This document shows positions 34,816 to 44,000 of a stretch of 64,000 nucleotides of DNA, piece by piece; within the stretch, counting starts at the first letter, position 1, and every line of letters starts with the position of its first letter. This DNA comes from Candidatus Eiseniibacteriota bacterium. GTDB lineage: Bacteria > Eisenbacteria > RBG-16-71-46 > CAIMUX01. The position numbers and the translations under genes were made by a program. Below the pieces are notes generated by a model. The model was not told the DNA's origin, searched no databases, and saw only the letters and a list, made by a program, of their open reading frames with translations. The DNA lies in NCBI GenBank assembly GCA_903844735.1, contig CAIMUX010000136.1, forward strand, positions 1 through 64,000, written 5' to 3'.

Positions 34816-36753
34816 ATGGGCCAGAACCGAATCGAGAAGATCGCCGAACGGCATGCCGTGAGGCTACCGGAGAGCTTCCGCGTACACGCCGGTGACTTCG
34901 TTTCGATTCGCCCCGCGCATGTCATGACCCACGACAACACGGGTGCGGTCATTCCGAAGTTCCTCTCCGTCGGGGCAAGACATGTCTTTGATCCGAAGCA
35001 GCCGGTCTTCTGCCTCGATCACGATGTACAGAACGAGTCACCGACACATCTCGCGAAATACGCTGCCATCGAGGCGTTCGCCCGTGCGCATGGCATCGCC
35101 TTTTTCCCCGCGAAGGCCGGCATCGGCCACCAGGTGATGGTCGAGGAGGGGTTCGCCCTTCCCGGCGGTTTCGTGGTCGCCTCCGACTCGCACAGCAACT
35201 TGTACGGAGCGATCGGCGCGCTCGGCACGCCGATCGTGCGCACCGATGTCGCTGCCATTTGGGCCACCGGCGAAACTTGGTGGCAGGTGCCGGAGGTCGT
35301 ACGCGTCAGCCTCACCGGAAGGCTGACGCCCGGCGCGACCGGCAAAGACGTGATCCTCTGCTTGATCGGCCTGTTCAACCAGGATGAGGTGCTGAATTGC
35401 TGCATCGAGTTCGCAGGTGAGGTCGGCTCGCTGAGCATGGACCAGCGACTCACCATCTCCAACATGTCGACCGAGTGGGGCGCCCTAGCCGGGGTCTTCC
35501 CCTTCGACGCAGTGGCGAAGGCCTGGCTCCACCACCGCGCTGCCTCGATGATCCGGCGTGGCGACCAAGCACCTCGGCTCACGACGGAGATCATCGAGAA
35601 GGCCGAACGAGAGAACCCTATGTCCGATCCCGACGCCTTTTACGCGAAGGAGTTCACGTTCGACCTCGGCAGCGTCACGCCGCACATCGCCGGCCCCACC
35701 GAAGTCAAGATCATCACCCCGGTCCCGGAGGTCGAGGCCAAGCGGGTGCCGATCCAGAAGGCGTACATTCTTTCCTGCGTGAACGGGCGGCTGGAGGACA
35801 TCGCCGAGGCGGCCCGGGTGCTCCGTGGAAGGAAGGTGGCCGCGGGGGTCAAGCTCTACCTCGCCGCCGCCTCGACCACGGTGCAGGACGAGGCGCAGCG
35901 GCTCGGCCACTGGCAGGTGCTGATCGGCGCCGGCGCGATCGTCCTTCCCCCCGGCTGCGGTCCGTGCATCGGGCTCGGCGAGGGGCTGATGGAACCCGGC
36001 GAAACAGGCATCTCGGCGACGAACCGGAACTTCCAAGGCCGGATGGGCGCCCGCGATTCGTTTGTGTACCTCGCCTCACCCGCAGTGGTGGCCGCCTCAG
36101 CCGCAGCAGGCTACATCGCAGCACCCATCCCGACGGTGGCCCGCCCGCTGCAGGGCACGGTGGAGGAGTGCGAAGCCCCTCAGGCACCGAGGGAACGGAT
36201 CAGCATTCGCGAGGGATTCCCGAAGGTCGTGGAGGGACCGCTTCTCCTGCTGCGGAAGGACAATCTCAGCACCGACAGCATCTACGGCAAGGATTACACC
36301 TACCGCGACGACATGCCTCCGCCGGAGATGGCGAAGGTGGCAATGGTGAACTACGACCCGCAGTTCCAAGCGATCGCCCGCGGAGGTGACATCGTAATCG
36401 GCGGCTGGAACTTCGGTTGCGGCTCCTCGCGCGAGCAGGCCGCGACGGCGCTGAAGTATCGCGGGCTTTCGCTCATCGTGGCTGGGTCGTACTCCCAGAC
36501 GTACAAGCGGAATGCGTTCAACAACGGCCTCATCGTCATCGAGTGTCCGAAGCTGATCAAGGAACTCCGAAGCCGCTTCGACGGACGGCCCGAGCTCACC
36601 ATCCGAACCGACATGACGGCGCGTGTCGACTTCGAGACCAGCGAGATCGCCGTGGAAGGCGAGATCTATCCGTTCGCCCCGCTGCGCGAAGTGGTTCAGG
36701 AACTCGTGGCTTTGGGCGGCTTCGAGTCGGTGCTGGTCAAGCGGCTGTCCTAG
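34816..36753 (+). CDS. Homoaconitase-like aconitase-family hydratase (fungal LYS4 type)
   Basis: 645 residues, large and small domains in one chain. ASDSHSNLYGAIGALGTP followed by VRTDVAAIWATGETWWQVP is the hallmark of fungal LYS4/LysF homoaconitase. The 4Fe-4S cysteines are Cys321 (LSCVNGR), Cys381 and Cys384 (PPGCGPCIGLG). The swivel domain carries GGWNFGCGSSREQAATALK. It would isomerise homocitrate to homoisocitrate in the alpha-aminoadipate route, or a related tricarboxylate. Bacterial and archaeal versions (LysT/LysU) are usually two subunits. No other lysine gene is in the window, so the pathway is inferred. It ends the 27751-36753 gene run. Confidence 0.88.
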   Translation: MGQNRIEKIAERHAVRLPESFRVHAGDFVSIRPAHVMTHDNTGAVIPKFLSVGARHVFDPKQPVFCLDHDVQNESPTHLAKYAAIEAFARAHGIAFFPAKAGIGHQVMVEEGFALPGGFVVASDSHSNLYGAIGALGTPIVRTDVAAIWATGETWWQVPEVVRVSLTGRLTPGATGKDVILCLIGLFNQDEVLNCCIEFAGEVGSLSMDQRLTISNMSTEWGALAGVFPFDAVAKAWLHHRAASMIRRGDQAPRLTTEIIEKAERENPMSDPDAFYAKEFTFDLGSVTPHIAGPTEVKIITPVPEVEAKRVPIQKAYILSCVNGRLEDIAEAARVLRGRKVAAGVKLYLAAASTTVQDEAQRLGHWQVLIGAGAIVLPPGCGPCIGLGEGLMEPGETGISATNRNFQGRMGARDSFVYLASPAVVAASAAAGYIAAPIPTVARPLQGTVEECEAPQAPRERISIREGFPKVVEGPLLLLRKDNLSTDSIYGKDYTYRDDMPPPEMAKVAMVNYDPQFQAIARGGDIVIGGWNFGCGSSREQAATALKYRGLSLIVAGSYSQTYKRNAFNNGLIVIECPKLIKELRSRFDGRPELTIRTDMTARVDFETSEIAVEGEIYPFAPLREVVQELVALGGFESVLVKRLS

Positions 36754-36883
36754 AGCCCGCACGGTGCGCGCGGAGCCCCCCCCTGGGCCATCGGATCAGC
36801 GCCCGCCGGCCGACAACCAGACCTGCCGATTTCCACCGCCCAAACGAGACTTCCAATCGCGACCGGGTCCGCTTTCCTACCCG

Positions 36884-36912
36884 TTGTCGTCATCCCGTCG
36901 CAATGGTAGATT
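36884..36912 (+). promoter_or_regulatory. Possible promoter of the CsgG operon
   Basis: TTGTCG (36884-36889), a 17-base spacer, then TAGATT (36907-36912). Both boxes match 4 of 6, and the spacing is ideal. It lies about 105 bases before the ATG at 37017, in the only gap of this strand between 36753 and 37017. Confidence 0.35.
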
Positions 36913-37016
36913 CTCGCCGACCGGAGATTCCGGATCATGAGCGATCCAGTCCATCGTCGTCGACGCAAGCAGGCCGCAAGCGCGTCCGCAGGAAAGCCAG
37001 ACAGGGAGGACTGATA

Positions 37017-38189
37017 ATGAGCAGCAAATGTCACCGGAAGCCCACCGCGACCCCGGGGGTCGCTCTCCTCCCGATCCTGGGGATGCTAGGGGTTCTGACG
37101 ATCTTCGGCGTGGTCACAACCGCCGCAGCCGCGGCGCCGGAAGCCGCCACCCTGGCCGAGTTCCGTCTCGACCCGATGAGCTTCTTCTTCGACCTTCGCT
37201 CGGCCGACGCCTTGCTGTGTGGGCAGGCCGTGCTTCAAGGCACGACCGACTTCACACCCTCGGAGAAGAAAGAGGCGATGACGGCGTTGGCCGCGACCTA
37301 TCTCGCCGCAGGCAAGGAACCGCAGGCAAGGGCCGCCGTGTTGCAGGTCCTTGATCTCGACCCGCAGGCCGAGTTGTCTAAGCAGGAGACCCTTCCCCCG
37401 CCGCTGGTGCAGCTCTTCTACGGTCTGCGCGATTCGCTGTTGCTGGCATCGGGCCAGGCGGGCACACCCCAGATCCTCACCCTGGCGATCGGCGACATCG
37501 AGAACAACTCGATCGTCAAAGGCAAGTACGACATGGACAACTTCGCCCGCGGCCTGACGCACATCGTCACAACGGACCTGAAGGAGGCTTCCCCGTTCAA
37601 GATCGTGGACCGTCAACGACTCGCCGCGCTGCGTTCCGAGATCGAGATGAGTAGCAGCGCGCAAGTGACCGACCCGAAGTTCGGCGTGCCGCTGGGACGG
37701 CTGAGCGGCGCGCAATCGTTTCTCTTCGGCAGCCTCATGCAGGTTGAGGGGAACAAGGTCCGGCTCGACCTCCGCTGGGTGGACACATCGACCAGCGAGA
37801 TCCTTCTTTCGGAAGGCGTGGAGGCCAAAGTCACATCCTCCGACGACCTCTTCAAACTCGAGCGCAGGCTTCTGTTGGAAACCCTGGCGCCACGCATGCA
37901 GGAATGGCTCTCGGGGAAGGGTCAGGCGCAGGGACCCGGTCAGAAGATCCAGGACCAGGCACGCCCCATGCTCGACGAGCGAAAGAAGAGCGCGGGCGGA
38001 GGCACCGCCTACCTAGACTTCCTGCTTCGCTCGGGTGAGGCGATGCTGGCCGAGGAGAAGGGCGACTACGCCGCGGCGACGAGCGCTTGGAAGCGGGCGG
38101 CGAAGCTGCGCCCTGGCGACACGATGGCCGTCGATCGTGCGCGAGCGCTGGACGCCCAGATGGCTGCAGCGCAGATCGGACAGGAGTAG
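37017..38189 (+). CDS. CsgG-domain protein with TPR-like tail
   Basis: 390 residues. The ATG at 37017 follows GGGAGGACTGATA; the open frame extends upstream to 36417 but that part is antisense to or beyond the aconitase end. A signal peptide (about 15-40) is followed by a short helical part and then a CsgG-like domain (about 150-290: LTLAIGDIENNSIV, THIVTTDLKEASPFKIVDRQ, SFLFGSLMQVEGNKVRLD). A C-terminal TPR-like helix pair follows (GDYAAATSAWKRAAKLRPGD). CsgG family members form or assist outer-membrane secretion pores for curli-like fibres; many bacterial homologues have unknown cargo. The next gene starts 3 bases after its stop. Confidence 0.85.
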   Translation: MSSKCHRKPTATPGVALLPILGMLGVLTIFGVVTTAAAAAPEAATLAEFRLDPMSFFFDLRSADALLCGQAVLQGTTDFTPSEKKEAMTALAATYLAAGKEPQARAAVLQVLDLDPQAELSKQETLPPPLVQLFYGLRDSLLLASGQAGTPQILTLAIGDIENNSIVKGKYDMDNFARGLTHIVTTDLKEASPFKIVDRQRLAALRSEIEMSSSAQVTDPKFGVPLGRLSGAQSFLFGSLMQVEGNKVRLDLRWVDTSTSEILLSEGVEAKVTSSDDLFKLERRLLLETLAPRMQEWLSGKGQAQGPGQKIQDQARPMLDERKKSAGGGTAYLDFLLRSGEAMLAEEKGDYAAATSAWKRAAKLRPGDTMAVDRARALDAQMAAAQIGQE

Positions 38190-38192
38190 GCC

Positions 38193-39677
38193 GTGAAGGC
38201 CTCGGGAGTGCGCACTCTGGAGCGGTTTCTGCCGGACACGAGGGTCTGTGCCGAAAATCTCCGGGCGGCGATCCTGCGCGGTGCGATCCTCTGCACGCTC
38301 GTCCTGGCCGCCGGCTGCGCCGGCACGGGACGTTCCAACGGCGTGCGGCTTCTCGAACGGGGCGAGTTCGCCGCCGCCGTGGATGCGCTCCGCGCGGAAT
38401 CCGCGTCGCGCCCGGATGATCCTCTCGTCCGGCGCGATCTCGGCGTGGCCCTTCTGGAATCAGGACGCGCGGCCGACGCTGCGGAGATCTTGCGCGAGGT
38501 TCGGATCGCACTCCCCCGCGACGCGGGCACGGCCTTCCAACTCGGGAGGGCCTGCGAAGGATCGGGAGATCTCGACGGTGCTCTCGACGCCTACCGCGGC
38601 TATCTGGCTCTGGGAGGCCGGGGCAAGGACGAGATCGCGGCACGCCTCCAGGCCGTCACCCAGCGCAGGATCGAGGCGGAGATGCGCACGGTTCTGGCGC
38701 ACGAGGATAGCCTCGCCACCGTGGAGATCCCGGACAACGCGGTCGCCGTGCCGGACTTCTCCAATCCGGCCCGCAGCGACTCGCTCGCCCCGCTTGCGCG
38801 AGGACTGGCCGCTATGCTCATCAGCGACCTGGGGCGCGTGGGAAGCCTCCGCGTGTTGGAGCGGGCGCGCATCCGGGTACTCTTGGATGAGCTAGGCATG
38901 ACGGCGGACGCAGCCGGGGCGGCCCCCGAGGTCGTGACGCCCACGCGCACGGCCCCAGGCACAGCCACCCAAGGTCGGTCGTCGCCCGGCTCGACTGCGT
39001 CCGACCTGTCGGCATCGAGCCTCGTGGCACCCGACAAAGCCCCGCGTTTCGGCCGGCTCTTGGGCGCGCGGCGATTCATTCAGGGTTCGTTCATTCCGTT
39101 GCCGGCGGAGCAGCTCCAGCTCGACGCGAGCGTGGTGGAGGCGTCCACCGGTATCTCGCTGCCCGCGGGAGCGCCGGTCAGCGGCGCCCTCAGTGACGTT
39201 CTCCGGCTCCAGAAGGAACTGCTCCACCGGGTTCTCCAGGCCCTCGGCATCGAGCTGACGCCGGACGAGCGCGGGCGCATCGACGAGTTGCCCACGCGCG
39301 ATTTCCTGGCCTTCCTGGCCTACTCGCGCGGGCTCGAGTTGGAGGATCAGGGACGCGCAACCGAGGCCACGAGCGCCTACCGGGAGGCGACCCGCCGCGA
39401 TCCGTCGTTCGCTGCCGCGGCAAGTCGGATGCGGATCAGCGCGGTCACCCCATCGGCCCAGCAGCAGTTGGACAGTCACGAGATCTCCGGCTTGGGACGT
39501 CCGGAAGCGCTCCCTGCGGAGAAGGTGTTGCGTACCGGAACCTGGACCGGGCTCGGGCCCGGACCTGATACGGATCGCAGAGACGATCTCGACCCCGGCA
39601 AGACGGATGCGGAGACTGCGAGCCCGACCGACGCGATCATCGTGATCGAGGGGGATGTCCCCGGGAGGATCCGATGA
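38193..39677 (+). CDS. Lipoprotein with TPR and CsgG-like domain
   Basis: 494 residues from a GTG at 38193, with AGGAG overlapping the end of the previous gene. A lipobox (VLAAGC, Cys42) indicates a lipoprotein. TPR repeats (about 48-150) precede a CsgG-like region (about 180-370: VAVPDFSNPARSDSLAPLAR, MLISDLGRVGSLRVLERARI, ARRFIQGSFIPLP) that is interrupted by a Thr/Ser-rich insert (about 250-285). More TPR-like helices follow. It is the second CsgG-like protein of the operon, so the two may form a hetero-oligomeric pore or scaffold. The downstream ATG overlaps its TGA. Confidence 0.82.
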   Translation: MKASGVRTLERFLPDTRVCAENLRAAILRGAILCTLVLAAGCAGTGRSNGVRLLERGEFAAAVDALRAESASRPDDPLVRRDLGVALLESGRAADAAEILREVRIALPRDAGTAFQLGRACEGSGDLDGALDAYRGYLALGGRGKDEIAARLQAVTQRRIEAEMRTVLAHEDSLATVEIPDNAVAVPDFSNPARSDSLAPLARGLAAMLISDLGRVGSLRVLERARIRVLLDELGMTADAAGAAPEVVTPTRTAPGTATQGRSSPGSTASDLSASSLVAPDKAPRFGRLLGARRFIQGSFIPLPAEQLQLDASVVEASTGISLPAGAPVSGALSDVLRLQKELLHRVLQALGIELTPDERGRIDELPTRDFLAFLAYSRGLELEDQGRATEATSAYREATRRDPSFAAAASRMRISAVTPSAQQQLDSHEISGLGRPEALPAEKVLRTGTWTGLGPGPDTDRRDDLDPGKTDAETASPTDAIIVIEGDVPGRIR

Positions 39678-41080
39678 TGCGGTGCAGGGCTTGCCCGGGG
39701 TCGTCGGCAGGGCCGACATGGCCGGCCCGCACGGCACGGTTCGTTCGGGCGCTATCGACCCGCGCCGCGCGGCCGGACTCGGAGGCAGGGGCTTGGACAG
39801 CGCCGGGGGCACGGGCCCTGGCTATGGTGGCACTCGCGGCACTGATCCAGGCGACACCGACACAGGCGACACTGACGCAGGCGACGCCCGCTCGGACATC
39901 ACGTACCTGGAAGGCTCCAACCCGGGTCGCGGCGGCCCCCTCGCCCCCGGCCCGACAGCTCAACCTGACGTTTCGCGCTCCCGTCAGCTACCGTTCCTGG
40001 AAGCTCGAAGCAGACAGTTCGAGCACGACCGTCTCCCAGCTCCATCTTCCTTTCACGGCCAGCATCGGGATGGGAAAGAACTTCGATCTGGTGATCTCGG
40101 GGGGCATGGGGCTCTCCTCCCTTGAGCCTGACAGTGGCCGATTGCTTTCGCTGGACGGCCCGACCGATGTCATCGCCCAGGCGTTCCTCCGTGGGGCCGG
40201 CAACCGGCTGCTTCTACAGGCAGGAGTGAACCTGCCGACCGGAAAGCGGGATCTCCAGGCGGATCAGCTCACCGTCTCCCGGGCTCTCGCTCACCCGCTC
40301 CTCGCCTTCCGGTTGAAGCAGTACGGTCAGGGGACCGACGTCAACGCAGGCCTGGCCTTCGCCCTACCCCTGGCTTCGGGCGTGACCTTCGGTGTCGGCG
40401 CGGGACGGATCTTCCGCGGGGCCTATCCATTGGGTGACGACATGGCGGACTTCGAACCTTCGGCCGAGACCGCCATCTCCACAGGTCTCGATGTGGGACG
40501 GGATGACGGGACCGGTCCTTCGGCCCGGCTCGACGCTGTGCATCGCCTCTATGGCACGGACCGGCAGGGCGGCATCAGCGTCTTCGAGCCCGGGAATCAG
40601 ACCGAGCTCCAGCTCGCGGTTCGGTCCGGCCGTGGCGACAATGTCGGCAGCCAAGGTGTACGGGTCGACGTGACCGGACGACTCGTGTGGAAGGCGAACG
40701 ATCAGTTCCTCTCGGCGACGACGCCTGGAGAGCCCCAGGCCACACGCCCGGGTACCTTCAGCCGCTTTACCGCCGCGGCGAGCTTCCCGCTGGGAAGCCA
40801 CCTGCGCGCCGGATTGAACACGGAATGGTCCGGTTTCACGGGTGGCGACATGGCCGGCAGCAAAGGTTCTGTCTCCGGCACCGACGGTCCCATCTATGGC
40901 ATCAACGGCTCCGTCTATGGCGGAGGGCCGGAGCTTCGCATCGGACTGGGGCGGAGTGGAGCGTTCACGATGGGGGGGAGCTACCTTCTCGGGACACTAG
41001 ATGCCAAGGAAGCGGCAGATCGCACCGACCTCTCCGGCTTCTCCGCCTTCTGCTCGCTAGCCTGGAGGACCGGGCCATGA
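39674..41080 (+). CDS. Outer-membrane beta-barrel-like protein
   Basis: 468 residues; the ATG at 39674 overlaps the previous stop. A long leader (about 90 residues) contains a micro-repeat (IQATPTQATLTQATP, 15-bp period). The rest alternates amphipathic strands with Gly/aromatic turns (LNLTFRAPVSYRSWKLE, NRLLLQAGVNLPTGKRD, VTFGVGAGRIFRGAYP) and ends in an aromatic strand (FSAFCSLAWRTGP), as expected for a barrel. No family was recognised. Its place between CsgG-like proteins and a giant lipoprotein suggests a secretion or display complex. The true start may be internal. Confidence 0.65.
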   Translation: MMRCRACPGSSAGPTWPARTARFVRALSTRAARPDSEAGAWTAPGARALAMVALAALIQATPTQATLTQATPARTSRTWKAPTRVAAAPSPPARQLNLTFRAPVSYRSWKLEADSSSTTVSQLHLPFTASIGMGKNFDLVISGGMGLSSLEPDSGRLLSLDGPTDVIAQAFLRGAGNRLLLQAGVNLPTGKRDLQADQLTVSRALAHPLLAFRLKQYGQGTDVNAGLAFALPLASGVTFGVGAGRIFRGAYPLGDDMADFEPSAETAISTGLDVGRDDGTGPSARLDAVHRLYGTDRQGGISVFEPGNQTELQLAVRSGRGDNVGSQGVRVDVTGRLVWKANDQFLSATTPGEPQATRPGTFSRFTAAASFPLGSHLRAGLNTEWSGFTGGDMAGSKGSVSGTDGPIYGINGSVYGGGPELRIGLGRSGAFTMGGSYLLGTLDAKEAADRTDLSGFSAFCSLAWRTGP

Positions 41081-44000
41081 AGCATGCAAAGCTGAATCTT
41101 CGGGCGCGGTCGGCCAGCCTGCTCGCGATCTTGATCCTGACCCTGCTCCCCGGCTGCGGAAACGAGTCGCGGCCATCGCGTCCAGGAACGGCGGGCCTGC
41201 AGATCCATCTGCTGTTCCCGGACAAGATCGCCGCGGGCACGGCCGGCGTGGCGGGCACGACCTCGGTGCAGACCATCCGCGTGTCGGCCTGGGAGGTGCC
41301 GGGCGGAGAGGCGCCATGGATTCTGCGCGACTCAACCACGGCGCTGATCGCCCCCGATTCCACGCGGTTTCGGCTGGAGCTGCAAATTCCCCCCGCGGCT
41401 CTCTACCTCTTGCAGGTGGAAGCGGAGGGGATCCTCGGGTCGCCTCCCAACGCCACGGGGAACGGACTTCTCTTCCTGGGCAGTGAGAACATCGCCGACG
41501 TGGTCGCCGGAGAAACCCGCCCCGTCGAGATCGCGTTGCGCCGGGCAGTGCCGGCGCTGCAAGGAAAGGTCGTCCCGACCGGACTGTCGCTGTCCTGGGG
41601 GCAAGTCGTGGGGGCCGTGGGTTACCGACTGCTGGAGACCCTTCCACCGCCCTCCCTCCCGCGGGAGACCTTCACGCCGCAGACCGACACTCTCATTGTT
41701 TTCCCGCCCCGTGCCAAAACGGAAGCACCGGAACAGCGGACCTATCGGGTTCGGGCAGAGCTCCCGGACGGTCTCTTCAGCGCCTACAGCGAGAGTGTCG
41801 GTGTATCGGTGCCCGAACCGGTGGCGCCCGCCGGAATCGAGGACCTGGTCGTGGTGAACGCGGACACCACGGAAATCCGGCTGGCGTGGACGGCCACCGG
41901 CGATGACCAACGGGTGGGGCGCGCCAAGGAGTACGACCTGCGCCGCTCCGCTTCGCCCATTACGACCGAGAACGCCTTCGCCGCCGCCATCCGGATCAAC
42001 GGCTTGCCCGCCCCCCGGACCTCGGCCCAGCTCGACAGCTTCACGGTCACCGGACTTCTCCCCGCGACCGACTACTACTTCGCCATCAAGGCCGCGGACG
42101 ACGTTCCTCTCTGGTCGCCCCTTTCCAACACGCCACGCGGCACGACAACGCCGTTGCCCCCCGCGGCGCCGCAGGGCCTCGCCGCCGAGGCGCTCTCCGA
42201 TACGGCAATCCGCCTGCACTGGATCGACTGGGCGACCAACGAGACACGCTATCGGATCGAGCGGCAATCGCCGACAGACCGACAGTTCGTCTTGGCGGCC
42301 ACCATGATCGGCTCTTTCAGCGGAGTGGTGGAGTACCGGGACGGCAAACTCACGGAGCGGACCAGCTACCGCTACCGGGTGCGGGCCGAGAACGCCGGCG
42401 GTAATTCCGCTTGGTCAAGCGAGGTCGTGCAACGAACAGGGATCGCACGACCCACGAACCTCACGGCCGCCGCGGTGGCGCCGGACAGCGTGGCCCTGAC
42501 CTGGAGCTTCCCGCTCCCGAACCCCACCAACGGTTTCCGGCTGGAACGCCGATCCGTTTCCGCAGGGTTCGTCGAGGTCGGGCGCGCCGCGCCCGCGGAT
42601 CGCGCCTTCGGCGACGGTGGTCTGGAGCCACTCACCACCTACGCCTATCGCCTTCGGGCCGTGGACGGGAGAGATGTCTCCGACCCGTCGGACTCCGTGG
42701 AGGTAACCACTCCCGACCTGCTCCCGGTCTGCGCCGTGGACCCTCCGACCCTCGCGTTCGGCACCGTCCTGTCGGGCTCGTGGGTCGAGCAGACCTTCAC
42801 GATCTCGAACACGGGAGGCGGGATCCTCTCCGGAAGCGTCGTGGTGTCATGCAAGGCGTTTTCGGTTGTCTCGGGTGGTGGCGAGTTCGCCCTCGGCGCC
42901 GGGCAGACGCAAGAGGTGACGATCCGCTTCACGCCCACGAGTCTCGGTGATGTGCAATGCACGATCACGCCCACAGGGGGCTGTTCGTCCGTCACCTGCT
43001 CGGGTACCGGTGACGCCTTGCCGCTCTGCTCGGTCAGTCCGACATCTCTCGACTTCGGGACGGTCACCCTCGGCCGCTTTGAGGATCGAACGATCACCAT
43101 TACCAACATCGGGGGCGGGACGCTTTCCGGCACTGTGGCGACGGCGATCGGCTGCTACTACTACTCTATCCTCACCGGGGACGGGGCATTCAGTCTGGCT
43201 GCCGGACAGGCGCACGTAGTGACCGTCCGCTTCGCGCCGGTAAGTATTCGCTCGGCGGTGTGCAATGTAACGCTCGGGACATCCTCCGGCTGCTCCTCCG
43301 TCTCATGCATCGGGACCGGCGAACCGACCGCAGCCTGCTCCGTGAGCCCCGACACGCTCGACTTCGGCACCCAACCGGTGGGCTCCTTGGTCGACAGCAC
43401 GTTCACGGTCACGAACACCGGGGGCGGCACCCTGACGGGAAACATCGCCGTGGATTGCGACGGCTTCGCCGTCATCTCGGGCGGTGGCGACTTCGCCCTC
43501 GCGGCAGGAAGCACGCGGGATGTGACGATCGGCTTCTCCCCCACGAGTCCCGGAGCGGCCCTGTGCACAATCACGCCCACGGGAGACTGCCCCGCCGTGC
43601 TCGTCTCGGGTACAGGTGAGGCGTTGCCGGTCTGCTCGGTGTTTCCGATGTGGATCGACTTCGCGACGGTTCCCGTCGGCGCGAGCGCGGATCAGACGTT
43701 CACGATTACGAATACCGGCGGCGGGACGCTTTCGGGCAACGTGGAGATCGACCGTAGCGGCTATTCCATCATCACCGGGAGCGGCGCTTTCAGCCTCGGC
43801 GCTGGAGATTCACTCGTTGTCTGGATCCGCTTCGCGCCGCTGGTTGCCGACGCGCAAGAATGCAGGGTGACGCTCGGGGCCGCCGACTGCCCTCCCGTCC
43901 TCTGCGCGGGTATCGGTCTGGCCGTGCCGGTCTGCTCGATCGAACCGACGTCCCTCGACTTCGGGACGGTTCCGATCGACACGGACGCGGATCAGACATT

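Noticed and set aside
36417-37016. Upstream extension of the first CsgG gene
   Set aside because: The extension overlaps the aconitase gene end and lacks homology; the ATG at 37017 has a good ribosome site and a signal peptide follows it.
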